Part shown: in pieces, positions 8,831 to 16,877 of the stretch | Position numbering within the stretch: the stretch's first letter is position 1 | Layout of the letters: every line of letters begins with the position of its first letter | Origin: Christiangramia lutea | GTDB lineage: Bacteria; Bacteroidota; Bacteroidia; Flavobacteriales; Flavobacteriaceae | Reading direction: 5' to 3' | Assembly (NCBI RefSeq): GCF_022489035.1 | Contig: NZ_JAKVTV010000001.1 | Coordinates: forward strand, 434,001 to 498,000 | DNA length: 64,000 nt | Notes under the pieces: generated by a model | Databases searched by the model: none | Told to the model about the DNA's origin: nothing | Seen by the model: the letters and a program-made list of their open reading frames with translations, nothing else | Translations under genes and position numbers: made by a program

Positions 8831-9370
8831 TTAATAGTAAGGCATCATAAATAAAAAGACAAGAACGCCTGTTACTGCCACATACAACCAAATTGGAAAG
8901 GTCCACCTGGCAATTTTCGAATGTTTATTGTATTCTCCACTAAGCCCTCTATACATTGTAAAAAGCACAAGAGGTACTATGATTCCAGATAATACGATAT
9001 GGGTAATTAGAATAAAGAAATAAATATATCGCAAGCTGCCTTCGCCACCGTAAGGAACAGGCTCATTGCTTATTTTTGAAAGCACGTAACTCACAAGAAA
9101 GATTGCAGAAAGACCGAATGCCGCGATCATGGTATTCCTATGCTCAATAAATTTCTGGGCTTTCATGAAATAATAACCTATAATCAGAAGAATGGCGGTT
9201 AGAAAATTTAAAATCCCATGAAATAAAGGAAAAGTAATTGCGTCTGTTCCGAATATATTATATCGTTCCGGCAGCAACATCAATATTAGAACAATTACAG
9301 GTACCGCAATGGAAAGGGCTATGATCACCGGTACAGCTACCTTATCTGAACTTTTTAGAGTTGTCTTCAA
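8831..9370 (-). CDS. DUF420 family membrane protein, CtaM-like oxidase assembly factor
   Basis: 179 residues with about five membrane helices and conserved-looking membrane histidines (FPLFHGILN, EHRNTM, THIVLSG). DUF420 includes proteins needed for maturation of heme A oxidases in Firmicutes (CtaM). The start is TTG at 9370, whose bases overlap the TGA stop of the SCO gene (TTGA), so translation is probably coupled. No ATG occurs before residue 31, inside the first helix. The position after SCO supports an oxidase-assembly role. Confidence 0.82.
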   Translation of the reverse strand: MKTTLKSSDKVAVPVIIALSIAVPVIVLILMLLPERYNIFGTDAITFPLFHGILNFLTAILLIIGYYFMKAQKFIEHRNTMIAAFGLSAIFLVSYVLSKISNEPVPYGGEGSLRYIYFFILITHIVLSGIIVPLVLFTMYRGLSGEYNKHSKIARWTFPIWLYVAVTGVLVFLFMMPYY

Positions 9371-10101
9371 AGTAAATTATTTATATCCTCAATTAATATA
9401 TCGATCTGTGGCTGCTCTTCACCACGAGCCACGCTTTTATTTCTTTCAACAGAACCGCGGTAATAAATAATAGGATTCCCAAACTGGTCTTTTCTTGACC
9501 TAATATAACCGTCCTGATCTACAAGGGCAAACATCCCTTGATGGGCGAAGCCTCCGGCAGCATCAGAATCTTCACCGGCATAAAGACCAAATCCCTGGTT
9601 CGCTAAAGCATAGATCTTCTCTCTCTCCCCTGTCATCAAATTCCAGTTGGGATTAGTGATTCCGTAATTCTTAGCATATTCCGAGAGAACCTGAGGAGTA
9701 TCGTGAGCAGGATCTATAGAGAAGGAAGCTATTCCAAAATCTTCTTCATCCTTAAATTCATCCTGAATTTCAACCAGGTTTTTATTCATAATAGGGCAAA
9801 TGGTAGGACAGGTAGTAAAGAAAAATTCCACCAGGTAAACCTTACCTTTATAATCTTCATTTGAAATGGTATCTCCCTCCTGGTTAACTAATTCGAATTC
9901 CGGAGCCTTTTTCTTTTCACCGTCAATTACGATATAAGATAATTCCACATCCGTTTTCTTAAGAGGCTTTTTCCTTTCCTTATTCAAACGGTTGGAGGAA
10001 ACAACTTCATTATCGCTAACCCTATCGATAATTTTTGGGATAAATATGATTCCAAAGATCAGAATTACCAGTGAGATCCCTATGTATGAGTAATTTTTCA
10101 T
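9367..10101 (-). CDS. SCO1/SenC family copper chaperone
   Basis: 244 residues: N-terminal membrane anchor (about 5-22), then a periplasmic thioredoxin-like domain. The copper ligands are present: CPTIC (Cys98 and Cys102) and a downstream His187 in FAHQGMFALVDQDG. SCO proteins deliver copper to, or reduce, the CuA site of oxidase subunit II. It lies 5 nt downstream of a degenerate SCO-like gene and overlaps the DUF420 start by 4 nt. The likely client is the CtaC encoded at 34437-35633. Confidence 0.94.
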   Translation of the reverse strand: MKNYSYIGISLVILIFGIIFIPKIIDRVSDNEVVSSNRLNKERKKPLKKTDVELSYIVIDGEKKKAPEFELVNQEGDTISNEDYKGKVYLVEFFFTTCPTICPIMNKNLVEIQDEFKDEEDFGIASFSIDPAHDTPQVLSEYAKNYGITNPNWNLMTGEREKIYALANQGFGLYAGEDSDAAGGFAHQGMFALVDQDGYIRSRKDQFGNPIIYYRGSVERNKSVARGEEQPQIDILIEDINNLL

Positions 10102-10106
10102 TATAA

Positions 10107-10751
10107 TTATTTCTTTGAATCAGGATTATTCCTTTTCAATGCTAAGCGATATTCTGCCAGGATCACTTTTACATCGTCGTTCATCTTATTGCTTAATTCT
10201 GCCACATCCCTGGAATCGTAACCGTATAATTTCCCATAGTCCTCATCGTCATCACGTCCCCTTAGTTTTAATTCCTTATCCACAATAAAAACATAAGGAG
10301 TATGAACGTTTTTATCAAGCTTGTGCGGAGTATCAAAACTATCAAAAACTTCCTGAATTTCTTCCTGGGAAGCGTAAACTATCTTCCAGAAAGAGGTTTC
10401 ACTAATTTTTTTGAATTCATCAACAAAGGCAGTGGTTTCCTCCCTGGCCTCTTCGGGTAGAAGGATCACAAATTGAAAATCATCAAATTCGTAATATTTT
10501 TCAAGGATCTTTTTATCAAGGTTGAAGGTATTCCCTTTTATATCCTCGAGATTAGATCCGAAAAAAGCAACTACACTTATATGATCTTTAAAGGAAATTT
10601 GTTCTTTAGAATTGGTCTGGAATTCTGAAACATCTTTAACATTCTCTGTAAGCACAGGCAATTTTGCGAAATTGTTTTTTCCAGAGGCAAAAAACAGGTA
10701 AGCCGTAATGGGGAGGGCAAATAAAATTCCGAGTACCAGAAACTTTTTCAT
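10107..10751 (-). CDS. SCO/thioredoxin-like protein lacking copper cysteines
   Basis: 214 residues from the ATG at 10751: membrane anchor or signal (3-22), then a thioredoxin-like domain (ISVVAFFGSNLEDIKG, later HTPYVFIVDKELKLRGR). The order of segments parallels the SCO protein next door, but SNLED stands where CPTIC should be. His150 lines up with the SCO histidine before the FxxVD strand. A longer reading from TTG at 10784 is unlikely, because that TTG is part of a TATTTTTG promoter box. It is probably an oxidase-assembly accessory; function is unknown. Confidence 0.8.
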   Translation of the reverse strand: MKKFLVLGILFALPITAYLFFASGKNNFAKLPVLTENVKDVSEFQTNSKEQISFKDHISVVAFFGSNLEDIKGNTFNLDKKILEKYYEFDDFQFVILLPEEAREETTAFVDEFKKISETSFWKIVYASQEEIQEVFDSFDTPHKLDKNVHTPYVFIVDKELKLRGRDDDEDYGKLYGYDSRDVAELSNKMNDDVKVILAEYRLALKRNNPDSKK

Positions 10752-10781
10752 AAGTAGAAACTCCAGTTTTACAAAGGGATA

Positions 10782-10789
10782 CAAAAATA
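10782..10789 (-). promoter_or_regulatory. -7 promoter box for the SCO-like/SCO/DUF420 genes
   Basis: The minus strand reads TATTTTTG (TANNTTTG), 30 nt upstream of the ATG at 10751 and just after the terminator of the subunit IV gene. It overlaps the T-run of that terminator. No TTG is seen at 17-23 nt spacing. Confidence 0.45.
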
Positions 10790-10818
10790 AAAAGACGGTT
10801 TAACAAAACCGCCTTTTC
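10787..10818 (-). terminator. Terminator after cytochrome oxidase subunit IV gene
   Basis: Stem 10791-10801 pairs with 10806-10816 (one G-U pair, 4 nt loop) and is followed on the minus strand by CTTTTTATTTTTG. It separates the cyoE-subunit III-subunit IV operon from the SCO group. The plus strand has only four T after the stem. Confidence 0.8.
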
Positions 10819-10836
10819 AAATGCTTTTAACTTTTC

Positions 10837-11199
10837 TTAGAAGTCCCAGGCAACATGCCCGCTCTTGTAAACATCGTAGATATAACCACCTTCGGTTAGA
10901 AGAATAAATATCAGGTAACAAATAAGGAAGATAGAAGTCCATACAATCGATCTTCTAAGTCCTTTTGTTTCATGCTCAAGGTGCATAAAAGCCCAGGCAA
11001 TATAATATGCTTTATATATCGTAAGGATGATAAAGATCCAGTTTAACAACCTCATCCCTAACAAGTAGGTTTGTGTTAGGAATTCAGGCTTGATGATCCC
11101 AAGAATAACCTCTACAATGGTTACTACTGAAAGTATTGCGAATACTGTCCAGATTCTTTTGGTTGCCGATCCGTGATGTTGCGTAGTATCGTGAGCCAT
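10837..11199 (-). CDS. Cytochrome c oxidase subunit IV (caa3 type)
   Basis: 120 residues, three membrane helices (IWTVFAILSVVTIVEVILG; LNWIFIILTIYKAYYIAWAFMHLEHE; SIVWTSIFLICYLIFILL). The size and the AFMHLEHE segment fit prokaryotic cytochrome oxidase subunit IV. It is last in the run cyoE, subunit III, subunit III, subunit IV and is followed by a strong terminator. It is a small structural subunit of the inner-membrane oxidase. Confidence 0.9.
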   Translation of the reverse strand: MAHDTTQHHGSATKRIWTVFAILSVVTIVEVILGIIKPEFLTQTYLLGMRLLNWIFIILTIYKAYYIAWAFMHLEHETKGLRRSIVWTSIFLICYLIFILLTEGGYIYDVYKSGHVAWDF

Positions 11200-11216
11200 A
11201 ATCGTTTATTTCTAAA

Positions 11217-12197
11217 TTATACCAGGTAAAAGAATGTAAATACAAATACCCAAACAAGGTCTACAAAGTGCCAGTATAGTCCAACCTTCTCAACCATTTC
11301 ATAACTTCCACGTCTCTCATAGGTACCTATGATCACGTTAAAGAATATAATAATGTTTATAACCACTCCAGACAACACGTGAAACCCGTGGAATCCTGTG
11401 ATAAAGAAGAAGAAGTCAGCAAAAAGAGGGGAACCGTATTCATTCTGAACAAGGTTTGCGCCTTCAACTGTTCCAACAGCCTCGTTATTTAGTTTCATTA
11501 AGGATTCTTCCCTGGATAAAATGATTTTTGAACCGTTTTCATCCAGCTGCTGAGTCCTGATAAGTAGATCTTCGTTCTGAATAAACCCTGCTTTTACCTC
11601 TTCTAGAGTATAAGAAGGAAGGTCTTTACCGGAATCGAACCAGATCCCGTTGTTACTTTCATGCTCTACTCTTTCTCCAGCGATTGGAACTGCGATCTCT
11701 GAAAGACTTACACGCTCACCTTCAGTATTTAAAAACTGAAGCACGTTTCCACCTTTCGTAGTAACCGCACCATAATCACCTTTAATAAAAGTGTTCCATT
11801 CCCAAGCCTGAGATCCTACGAATACAAGACCTCCAAGAATGGTCAGAAACATATAAGTAGTAACCTTACCTTTCTTCATATGGTGACCGGCATCAACCGC
11901 TAGCACCATAGTTACCGACGAAAAAATAAGGATAAAGGTCATCAAAGCCACATAATACATAGGAGCTTCTACTCCATGTAAAAACGGGAAGTGAGTGAAC
12001 ACCTCATCTGCAATTGGCCATGAATCGATGAATTTAAATCTTGAAAAACCGTAAGCGGCAAGGAATCCCGAAAAGGTCAAAGCATCAGAAAGAATGAAGA
12101 ACCACATCATCATTTTTCCGTAACTCGCTTTTAGTGGCTCATTACCACCACCCCAGGTTTTCCCTTCTGTGCCTGTTCTAACAACAGTAGCCTCCAT
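11217..12197 (-). CDS. Cytochrome c oxidase subunit III, with long insertion
   Basis: 326 residues. The helices match subunit III (LKASYGKMMMWFFILSDALTFSG at the N-terminus, FFFITGFHGFHVLSG and WHFVDLVWVFVFTFFY near the C-terminus). Between the middle helices is an extra hydrophilic stretch of about 125 residues (roughly 135-260, near bases 11417-11792), absent from the neighbouring 193-residue subunit III. Subunit III supports proton uptake and stability of the catalytic subunit. The gene lies 17 nt upstream of subunit IV. Confidence 0.92.
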   Translation of the reverse strand: MEATVVRTGTEGKTWGGGNEPLKASYGKMMMWFFILSDALTFSGFLAAYGFSRFKFIDSWPIADEVFTHFPFLHGVEAPMYYVALMTFILIFSSVTMVLAVDAGHHMKKGKVTTYMFLTILGGLVFVGSQAWEWNTFIKGDYGAVTTKGGNVLQFLNTEGERVSLSEIAVPIAGERVEHESNNGIWFDSGKDLPSYTLEEVKAGFIQNEDLLIRTQQLDENGSKIILSREESLMKLNNEAVGTVEGANLVQNEYGSPLFADFFFFITGFHGFHVLSGVVINIIIFFNVIIGTYERRGSYEMVEKVGLYWHFVDLVWVFVFTFFYLV

Positions 12198-12224
12198 AGA
12201 AGTATTTTAATGTTAAAGGATGCG

Positions 12225-12232
12225 CAAAAATA
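12225..12232 (-). promoter_or_regulatory. Possible internal -7 box before long subunit III gene
   Basis: The minus strand reads TATTTTTG, 28 nt upstream of the ATG at 12197, in the 45 nt gap after the short subunit III gene. No matching -33 TTG was found; it may be an internal promoter or chance. Confidence 0.3.
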
Positions 12233-12242
12233 CGCAATTTAA

Positions 12243-12824
12243 TTATCTAAAGAAATAGAAAAACAAAATCAAAAATATCCACAGGGCATCTACAAAATGC
12301 CAAAAGGTCTCACCCAGCTCAAAACCAAGCATTTGCCCAACTTTATAACGTTGTTTAAAATGGTTATAAATTAAGACTAAAAGCACTATAACACCTGCCA
12401 GTAAGTGCGCTAAGTGCACACATACAAGGATATAAATAAAGGATGTGGTCACTGTACTCTCGGCTCCAGTAAACCAATATCCCTGACTTAAAATTTCACT
12501 AAAACCATAAAATTGAAATACAATGAACAGAATTGCCAGAATAAGCGTACCAATTAAAAAAGCACTTGCATTTCTTCGATTACCAGCAAGAATCATCTTT
12601 TTACTCAAAAACAAGGTTACACTACTTGCAATGATCACGATGGTACTCCACAGAAAGGCCATAGGCAGCTGGAAATCTGTAAGCCAGTCTGGTCTGTTCT
12701 TACTAACCACATAAGCACTGGTAAGTCCGGCAAATGTCATGGACATACTTACAATACCAAACCAGAGCATCATTTTCTTTGCCCGGCCATGTTTTTTTTC
12801 ATCAGATCCCTGAGTTAAATCCAT
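12243..12824 (-). CDS. Heme-copper oxidase subunit III, short form
   Basis: 193 residues, five predicted membrane helices, ending in FELGETFWHFVDALWIFLILFFYF, the subunit III signature. It starts inside the end of cyoE (10 nt overlap), which suggests coupling. It is a paralogue of the long subunit III gene just downstream; two subunit III-like proteins per operon are common in Bacteroidota. One may be structural for the aa3/caa3 oxidase and the other may occupy a subsidiary position; their division of labour cannot be read from sequence. Confidence 0.9.
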   Translation of the reverse strand: MDLTQGSDEKKHGRAKKMMLWFGIVSMSMTFAGLTSAYVVSKNRPDWLTDFQLPMAFLWSTIVIIASSVTLFLSKKMILAGNRRNASAFLIGTLILAILFIVFQFYGFSEILSQGYWFTGAESTVTTSFIYILVCVHLAHLLAGVIVLLVLIYNHFKQRYKVGQMLGFELGETFWHFVDALWIFLILFFYFFR

Positions 12825-13717
12825 TGTCTAATAAATTTATCTAGTACATATACTATTTGCAGCAGTGTGATATAAGAAACACTGGCAAACATTAATTTTT
12901 TAGCAGCTTCAGCTGTTTTCTCCTTGAATAATCTTATCGCGTAATACAACATTCCCAGACCCAAAATCAAAATAATAACCCCGGAAACAGGTGTGAGGTA
13001 AAGTTTACCTGTAACTCCAAATACAGGGATTAATGAAACCAATATGGTCCAACAGGTATATAGAATAATTTGTACCGCCGTCCCCTTATCACGCTTTCCT
13101 GTTGGCAGCATAAAGAAGCCACCCTTCTTATAATCATCGAACAGCCACCAGCCTATAGCCCAAAAATGGGGAAACTGCCAGAAGAATTGAATCATAAACA
13201 AAGTTCCCGGCTCTATACTGAAACTACCTGTTGCTGCAACCCATCCTAACATAAAAGGAATTGCTCCTGGAAAGGCACCAACAAAAACCGAAAGTGGCGT
13301 TTTAGTCTTTAAGGGAGTATAGATACTAACATACAGGAAAATACTTATCGCCCCGAACATTGCAGTTTTAGGATTGATCACATACAAAACAACCAACCCA
13401 AGTACTGTAAAGATGCTAGCTATGCTAAAAGCCGTCGTGTTTGACATTCTTCCAGCCGGCAACGGACGATTCTTTGTCCTATCCATCAAGGCATCCAGAT
13501 TCTTTTCGATGATCTGGTTATAAGCATTTGAAGCCCCCACCATAAGATAACCACCAATTGCCAGTAAGGTCACCACAACAAAATCGATATTATCGGCACC
13601 GAGAAAATACCCGGCTACAGATGAAAAGACTACGCTAATAGCCAGTCTCATCTTGGTTATTTCCTTAAAATCTGACAGAATGGAAGCGCTGGAATTATGT
13701 ACGCGAGTGTTGCTCAA
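12815..13717 (-). CDS. cyoE: Protoheme IX farnesyltransferase (heme O synthase)
   Basis: 300 residues, multi-helix UbiA-type prenyltransferase. The Asp-rich active-site loop is visible: NAYNQIIEKNLDALMDRTKNRPLPAGR, given here in parts as NAYNQIIEKNLDALMD then RTKNRPLP. It farnesylates protoheme to heme O, the precursor of heme A for the oxidase. The start is TTG at 13717: the next ATG is residue 24, too close to helix 1, and a well-formed promoter lies 24-53 nt upstream. It is the first gene of the oxidase subunit operon. Confidence 0.93.
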   Translation of the reverse strand: MSNTRVHNSSASILSDFKEITKMRLAISVVFSSVAGYFLGADNIDFVVVTLLAIGGYLMVGASNAYNQIIEKNLDALMDRTKNRPLPAGRMSNTTAFSIASIFTVLGLVVLYVINPKTAMFGAISIFLYVSIYTPLKTKTPLSVFVGAFPGAIPFMLGWVAATGSFSIEPGTLFMIQFFWQFPHFWAIGWWLFDDYKKGGFFMLPTGKRDKGTAVQIILYTCWTILVSLIPVFGVTGKLYLTPVSGVIILILGLGMLYYAIRLFKEKTAEAAKKLMFASVSYITLLQIVYVLDKFIRQWI

Positions 13718-13740
13718 AAAAAGCTTTTTTTTAACTGGCG

Positions 13741-13770
13741 CAAAGATACTTCTTAATTAGGTTTTAGCAA
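13741..13770 (-). promoter_or_regulatory. Promoter of the cyoE-oxidase operon
   Basis: The minus strand reads TTG (13768-13770), 19 nt spacer, TATCTTTG (13741-13748). This is an exact match to the Flavobacterium consensus TTG-N17-23-TANNTTTG. Transcription should begin near 13735, leaving a leader of about 18 nt before the TTG start. Confidence 0.75.
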
Positions 13771-13806
13771 GAAAGGCAACATGTTAATTTTCAGAGCTGA
13801 AAATGA

Positions 13807-15927
13807 CTAATAATCATAATACCAGTTAAAAATATCTGTTCTTAACCCAAAATTGATCCAAGTAGTTGAATTATCGAAATTAGCTGTAGTATTGGTTTGT
13901 ACATCAAAATCACGATAAATGAAACTGGCGAACAACTTTAAATTAGTGGTTGGATTTACGATATAACCGGCCTCAAATTCAGAATAAAATGAGGTCGTTG
14001 TATTTCCCTGCCCTATTTTCACACCAGTCTCCAAAGCACGATCTTCTTCGGTTCTGTAAATATCCTGACCATAATTAGATTTGGAACCAAATTCGTTAAA
14101 ATCAAATCCTCTTTTTCCGTAAATCAGTTTGGCAGATCCATATAATCTGTCCTTTTTATAACGAGCGATGCCAATATATTCTCTGAAGTTAGCACCCCAT
14201 AAATGCGCCATAGACTGATTATTATGTCCATAGTTCAGTGTTATAGAATTATGAGAATAGGTATATGGCCTCACCTGATTATATTCAGCTTGAAGATACA
14301 GGTTGTCAACTTTAAAGGCATCAAAATATTTGAGACCTATCTGGAAACCAAGTTTATTTTTCCAGCTTCCTTCTCCACCAAAAATATCTCCAGAAGAGAA
14401 TTCATCAATAAGCCATTGACCATAAGTATACATCTGGTCAGAAATCTTATATTTTCCGGTAAGGCCTATGATCGCATTTCCTCCATCGGCACCGGTAGCA
14501 AATTCAATAGCTCTATAAAAAATGACCGGGTTTAGATAGTTGATATCAAATCCACGATCATTGTCGTTTTCCCACATTACCGATTCGAAGAATCCAAGAT
14601 TCAAACGTTTGGTAACATTCAAACTTAAATAATGATTGGCAATATATTTTGTTCTGTAGGAACCACTGTTCACTACTGCCGGCCTTACATCCCGCAGGGA
14701 CATCCAGGTGTTGGTGTACTTTAATTTCCAGAAGTTGGTATTCAGCTTTAAATAAGGATATGGCGAAGCATTATCACTTAACACCAGAGATCTATACCCG
14801 TCTCCAATAAAATTCTTTCCATGCCCAAATTGAATATTTATGAATTCGGCAGGGGTAAATGACAAATAACCTTCAGCTACAGGATAATCATAACCTTCAT
14901 CCATAAAAGTTTTTGCCACTCCTCTTCCAGGAACTATTGCCGGATCTCCGCCGGCTGGACGAATAGACTCGGCATAACGATTATAATATTCTGCAAACCT
15001 GGCCTGGCTTTCATAAACTACTGAATAGAAATTGAAATTCTTACCCAATCCTCCCTGAACTATGAACTGACGCCCGTTATTATAAGTAAAATCATGAGAG
15101 GTCTGTTCAAAATCCTTCCCTATTTGTAAATCGAATCCGGGATCTATGGTAAACCAATAGTTATCTGTTTGAAACCTTACCAAATGCTCGTTCCAAAGCT
15201 TTCTACCTGCCCAGGTAGACCTGTTCTGCAATAATTCATCACGGTTGGACTCAAAATTATAATACCTATTCACCTCACTGAATAGCAAAGGTTTAGAAGC
15301 TGAATGACTATTTGTTCCTATTTGATTGAATTCCTTATCAAACCTACTGTAAAACTCATGAGATAAGGGAATATTTATCTCACTGCGATATCTTGGACTT
15401 TTAAATTCATCAGATTTAATCCTATCATACTCCTCCAGAACATTTTCAGATTGAACCGCTTCTTCATTTGAATCCCTTAAAATTATTTCATCGCTTTCAG
15501 CCATTTGCTTTACTTCAGGATTATTTTGAAGCGGAATCCTTAAAGGCATTTTAAACTGCATATGAACCGGCCTCCCGTTATACTGGGCTGGCTTAATTGA
15601 AGGAATGGACCCAAAGACACGAGTTATCTCCGCCTTTAACTCATCATAAGCTGCATCCAGATAGATCAATTGAAAGTCACCCTCCTCATCCACCTCGAAG
15701 ATTATGGTCATCTGTCCTTTATAATTCTCGGCCTGAACAACCTCGGGCACTTTAAAATTAGAAACGACGAAATTCACCAGGGTACGATTGAAACAAGATT
15801 CCTGGTTTTGGTAATCAATATTTTCACATTCCGGGAATTCAGGATAGATCTCTGAAGAAAGATTAACATCCTGGGCGGTGATTTGAAAACTTAAAATTAA
15901 AAAAGGAAGAAGTAAAATATACTTCAT
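13807..15927 (-). CDS. remB: RemB-like gliding motility outer membrane protein with TonB-C-like domain
   Basis: 706 residues with a signal peptide (to about residue 19, ITAQ). Residues about 25-140 resemble a TonB C-terminal domain: FPECEN, a second Cys, MTIIFEVDEEGDF, and KPAQYNGRPVHMQFKMPLRIPL. The rest is rich in aromatic/Asn beta strands like an outer-membrane barrel (FGHGKNFIGDGYRSL). Flavobacterium johnsoniae RemB is a mobile surface protein needed for gliding on some media, and its gene lies a few genes from sprA, as here. The name rests on that synteny and on general resemblance; a Wzi-like barrel is the alternative. A terminator precedes it, so it has its own promoter. Confidence 0.75.
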   Translation of the reverse strand: MKYILLLPFLILSFQITAQDVNLSSEIYPEFPECENIDYQNQESCFNRTLVNFVVSNFKVPEVVQAENYKGQMTIIFEVDEEGDFQLIYLDAAYDELKAEITRVFGSIPSIKPAQYNGRPVHMQFKMPLRIPLQNNPEVKQMAESDEIILRDSNEEAVQSENVLEEYDRIKSDEFKSPRYRSEINIPLSHEFYSRFDKEFNQIGTNSHSASKPLLFSEVNRYYNFESNRDELLQNRSTWAGRKLWNEHLVRFQTDNYWFTIDPGFDLQIGKDFEQTSHDFTYNNGRQFIVQGGLGKNFNFYSVVYESQARFAEYYNRYAESIRPAGGDPAIVPGRGVAKTFMDEGYDYPVAEGYLSFTPAEFINIQFGHGKNFIGDGYRSLVLSDNASPYPYLKLNTNFWKLKYTNTWMSLRDVRPAVVNSGSYRTKYIANHYLSLNVTKRLNLGFFESVMWENDNDRGFDINYLNPVIFYRAIEFATGADGGNAIIGLTGKYKISDQMYTYGQWLIDEFSSGDIFGGEGSWKNKLGFQIGLKYFDAFKVDNLYLQAEYNQVRPYTYSHNSITLNYGHNNQSMAHLWGANFREYIGIARYKKDRLYGSAKLIYGKRGFDFNEFGSKSNYGQDIYRTEEDRALETGVKIGQGNTTTSFYSEFEAGYIVNPTTNLKLFASFIYRDFDVQTNTTANFDNSTTWINFGLRTDIFNWYYDY

Positions 15928-15992
15928 ACACTAATGGGGCTAAGGTTTTATGGGTGTAATATACAGTTTTTCAGAAAGTGAATTTACATAAA

Positions 15993-16023
15993 ATAAAAAA
16001 TCCCCCGCTAGATGCGGAGGATT
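15993..16023 (-). terminator. Terminator after the first tonB gene
   Basis: A perfect 10 bp stem with one G-U pair (15999-16008 with 16014-16023, loop TAGAT) is followed on the minus strand by TTTTTTATTTTA. It ends the tonB transcript before remB. Confidence 0.85.
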
Positions 16024-16044
16024 AATATATCATTTCAGGAATAT

Positions 16045-16767
16045 TTAGTCCTGCACTTTAAAGGCAATAGGAAGAGAATACATAACCCCAACCGGCTTAC
16101 CACGCTGCTTACCTGGTTTCATCTTAGGCAAGCTGTTGATCACTCTTGCAGCTTCCTGCTCAAGTCTTGGGTGTGGAGCACGCGCTCTTACCTGACCAAT
16201 ATTTCCTTTTTCATCAATTCTAAACTGAACGATCACACGGTTAATACCGCTAAGCCCAAGTTCTGCTCCAAGATCTGTATCGAACTCTTTGTTCACATAC
16301 TTAGAGATCTTTTCACTCATACACTTTTTACGCTGATCATTGTTACTTAAGTTTTCGCAACCTGGAAAGATTGGCACATCTTCAATGACCGCAAAAGGAA
16401 CATCTTCAACTTCCTCCTCTACAGGAGCCTCAACAACTTCTTCCACTTCTACGATCTCATCAAGATTGGTTTCAGTAGACTGGATCTCATCCTCTTCTAC
16501 TTCTTCCTCATCTTCAACAACCTCGATCACTTCCGGTGCCGGAGGTGGCGGTGGTGGCGGTGGAGGAGTATTTTGCATTTCAGTAATTGGCACATCCTCT
16601 TCTTCTAGAGCGTCCATATTCACCTGTCCTATATCTATATTTTCAGGGTCATAAGTTTTCCACTCAATCGCCCTCCAGGTTATAAATAGAACTACAACAA
16701 GACCAAGTTGCAGAAACAAAGTTCTGTTTCTGTTCAAATTAGCCTTTGGATTTTTCTTAGGTTCCAT
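16045..16767 (-). CDS. TonB-family energy transducer, copy 1
   Basis: 240 residues. Helix anchor at about 16-35, nine consecutive prolines, then a strongly acidic spacer (E/V/D repeats) in place of the Pro-Lys spacer of E. coli TonB, and a C-terminal TonB domain (PIFPGCEN, CMSEKISKYV, KPGKQRGKPVGVMYSLPIAFKV). It should couple an ExbBD motor to outer-membrane receptors or related machinery. It is a close paralogue of the gene upstream, with matching spacing of two cysteines (FPGCE and KKCM). No exbB or exbD gene is in the window. Confidence 0.88.
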   Translation of the reverse strand: MEPKKNPKANLNRNRTLFLQLGLVVVLFITWRAIEWKTYDPENIDIGQVNMDALEEEDVPITEMQNTPPPPPPPPPAPEVIEVVEDEEEVEEDEIQSTETNLDEIVEVEEVVEAPVEEEVEDVPFAVIEDVPIFPGCENLSNNDQRKKCMSEKISKYVNKEFDTDLGAELGLSGINRVIVQFRIDEKGNIGQVRARAPHPRLEQEAARVINSLPKMKPGKQRGKPVGVMYSLPIAFKVQD

Positions 16768-16877
16768 AATGCGTTATATTGTTAAGGGTTGCTAAAATAA
16801 AGATTTTTTCTAAAAAACTAAATTTATCGGGAATAATAAGTAATTAAAACTACGGTAAATTTCTAAACCTCTCACTA

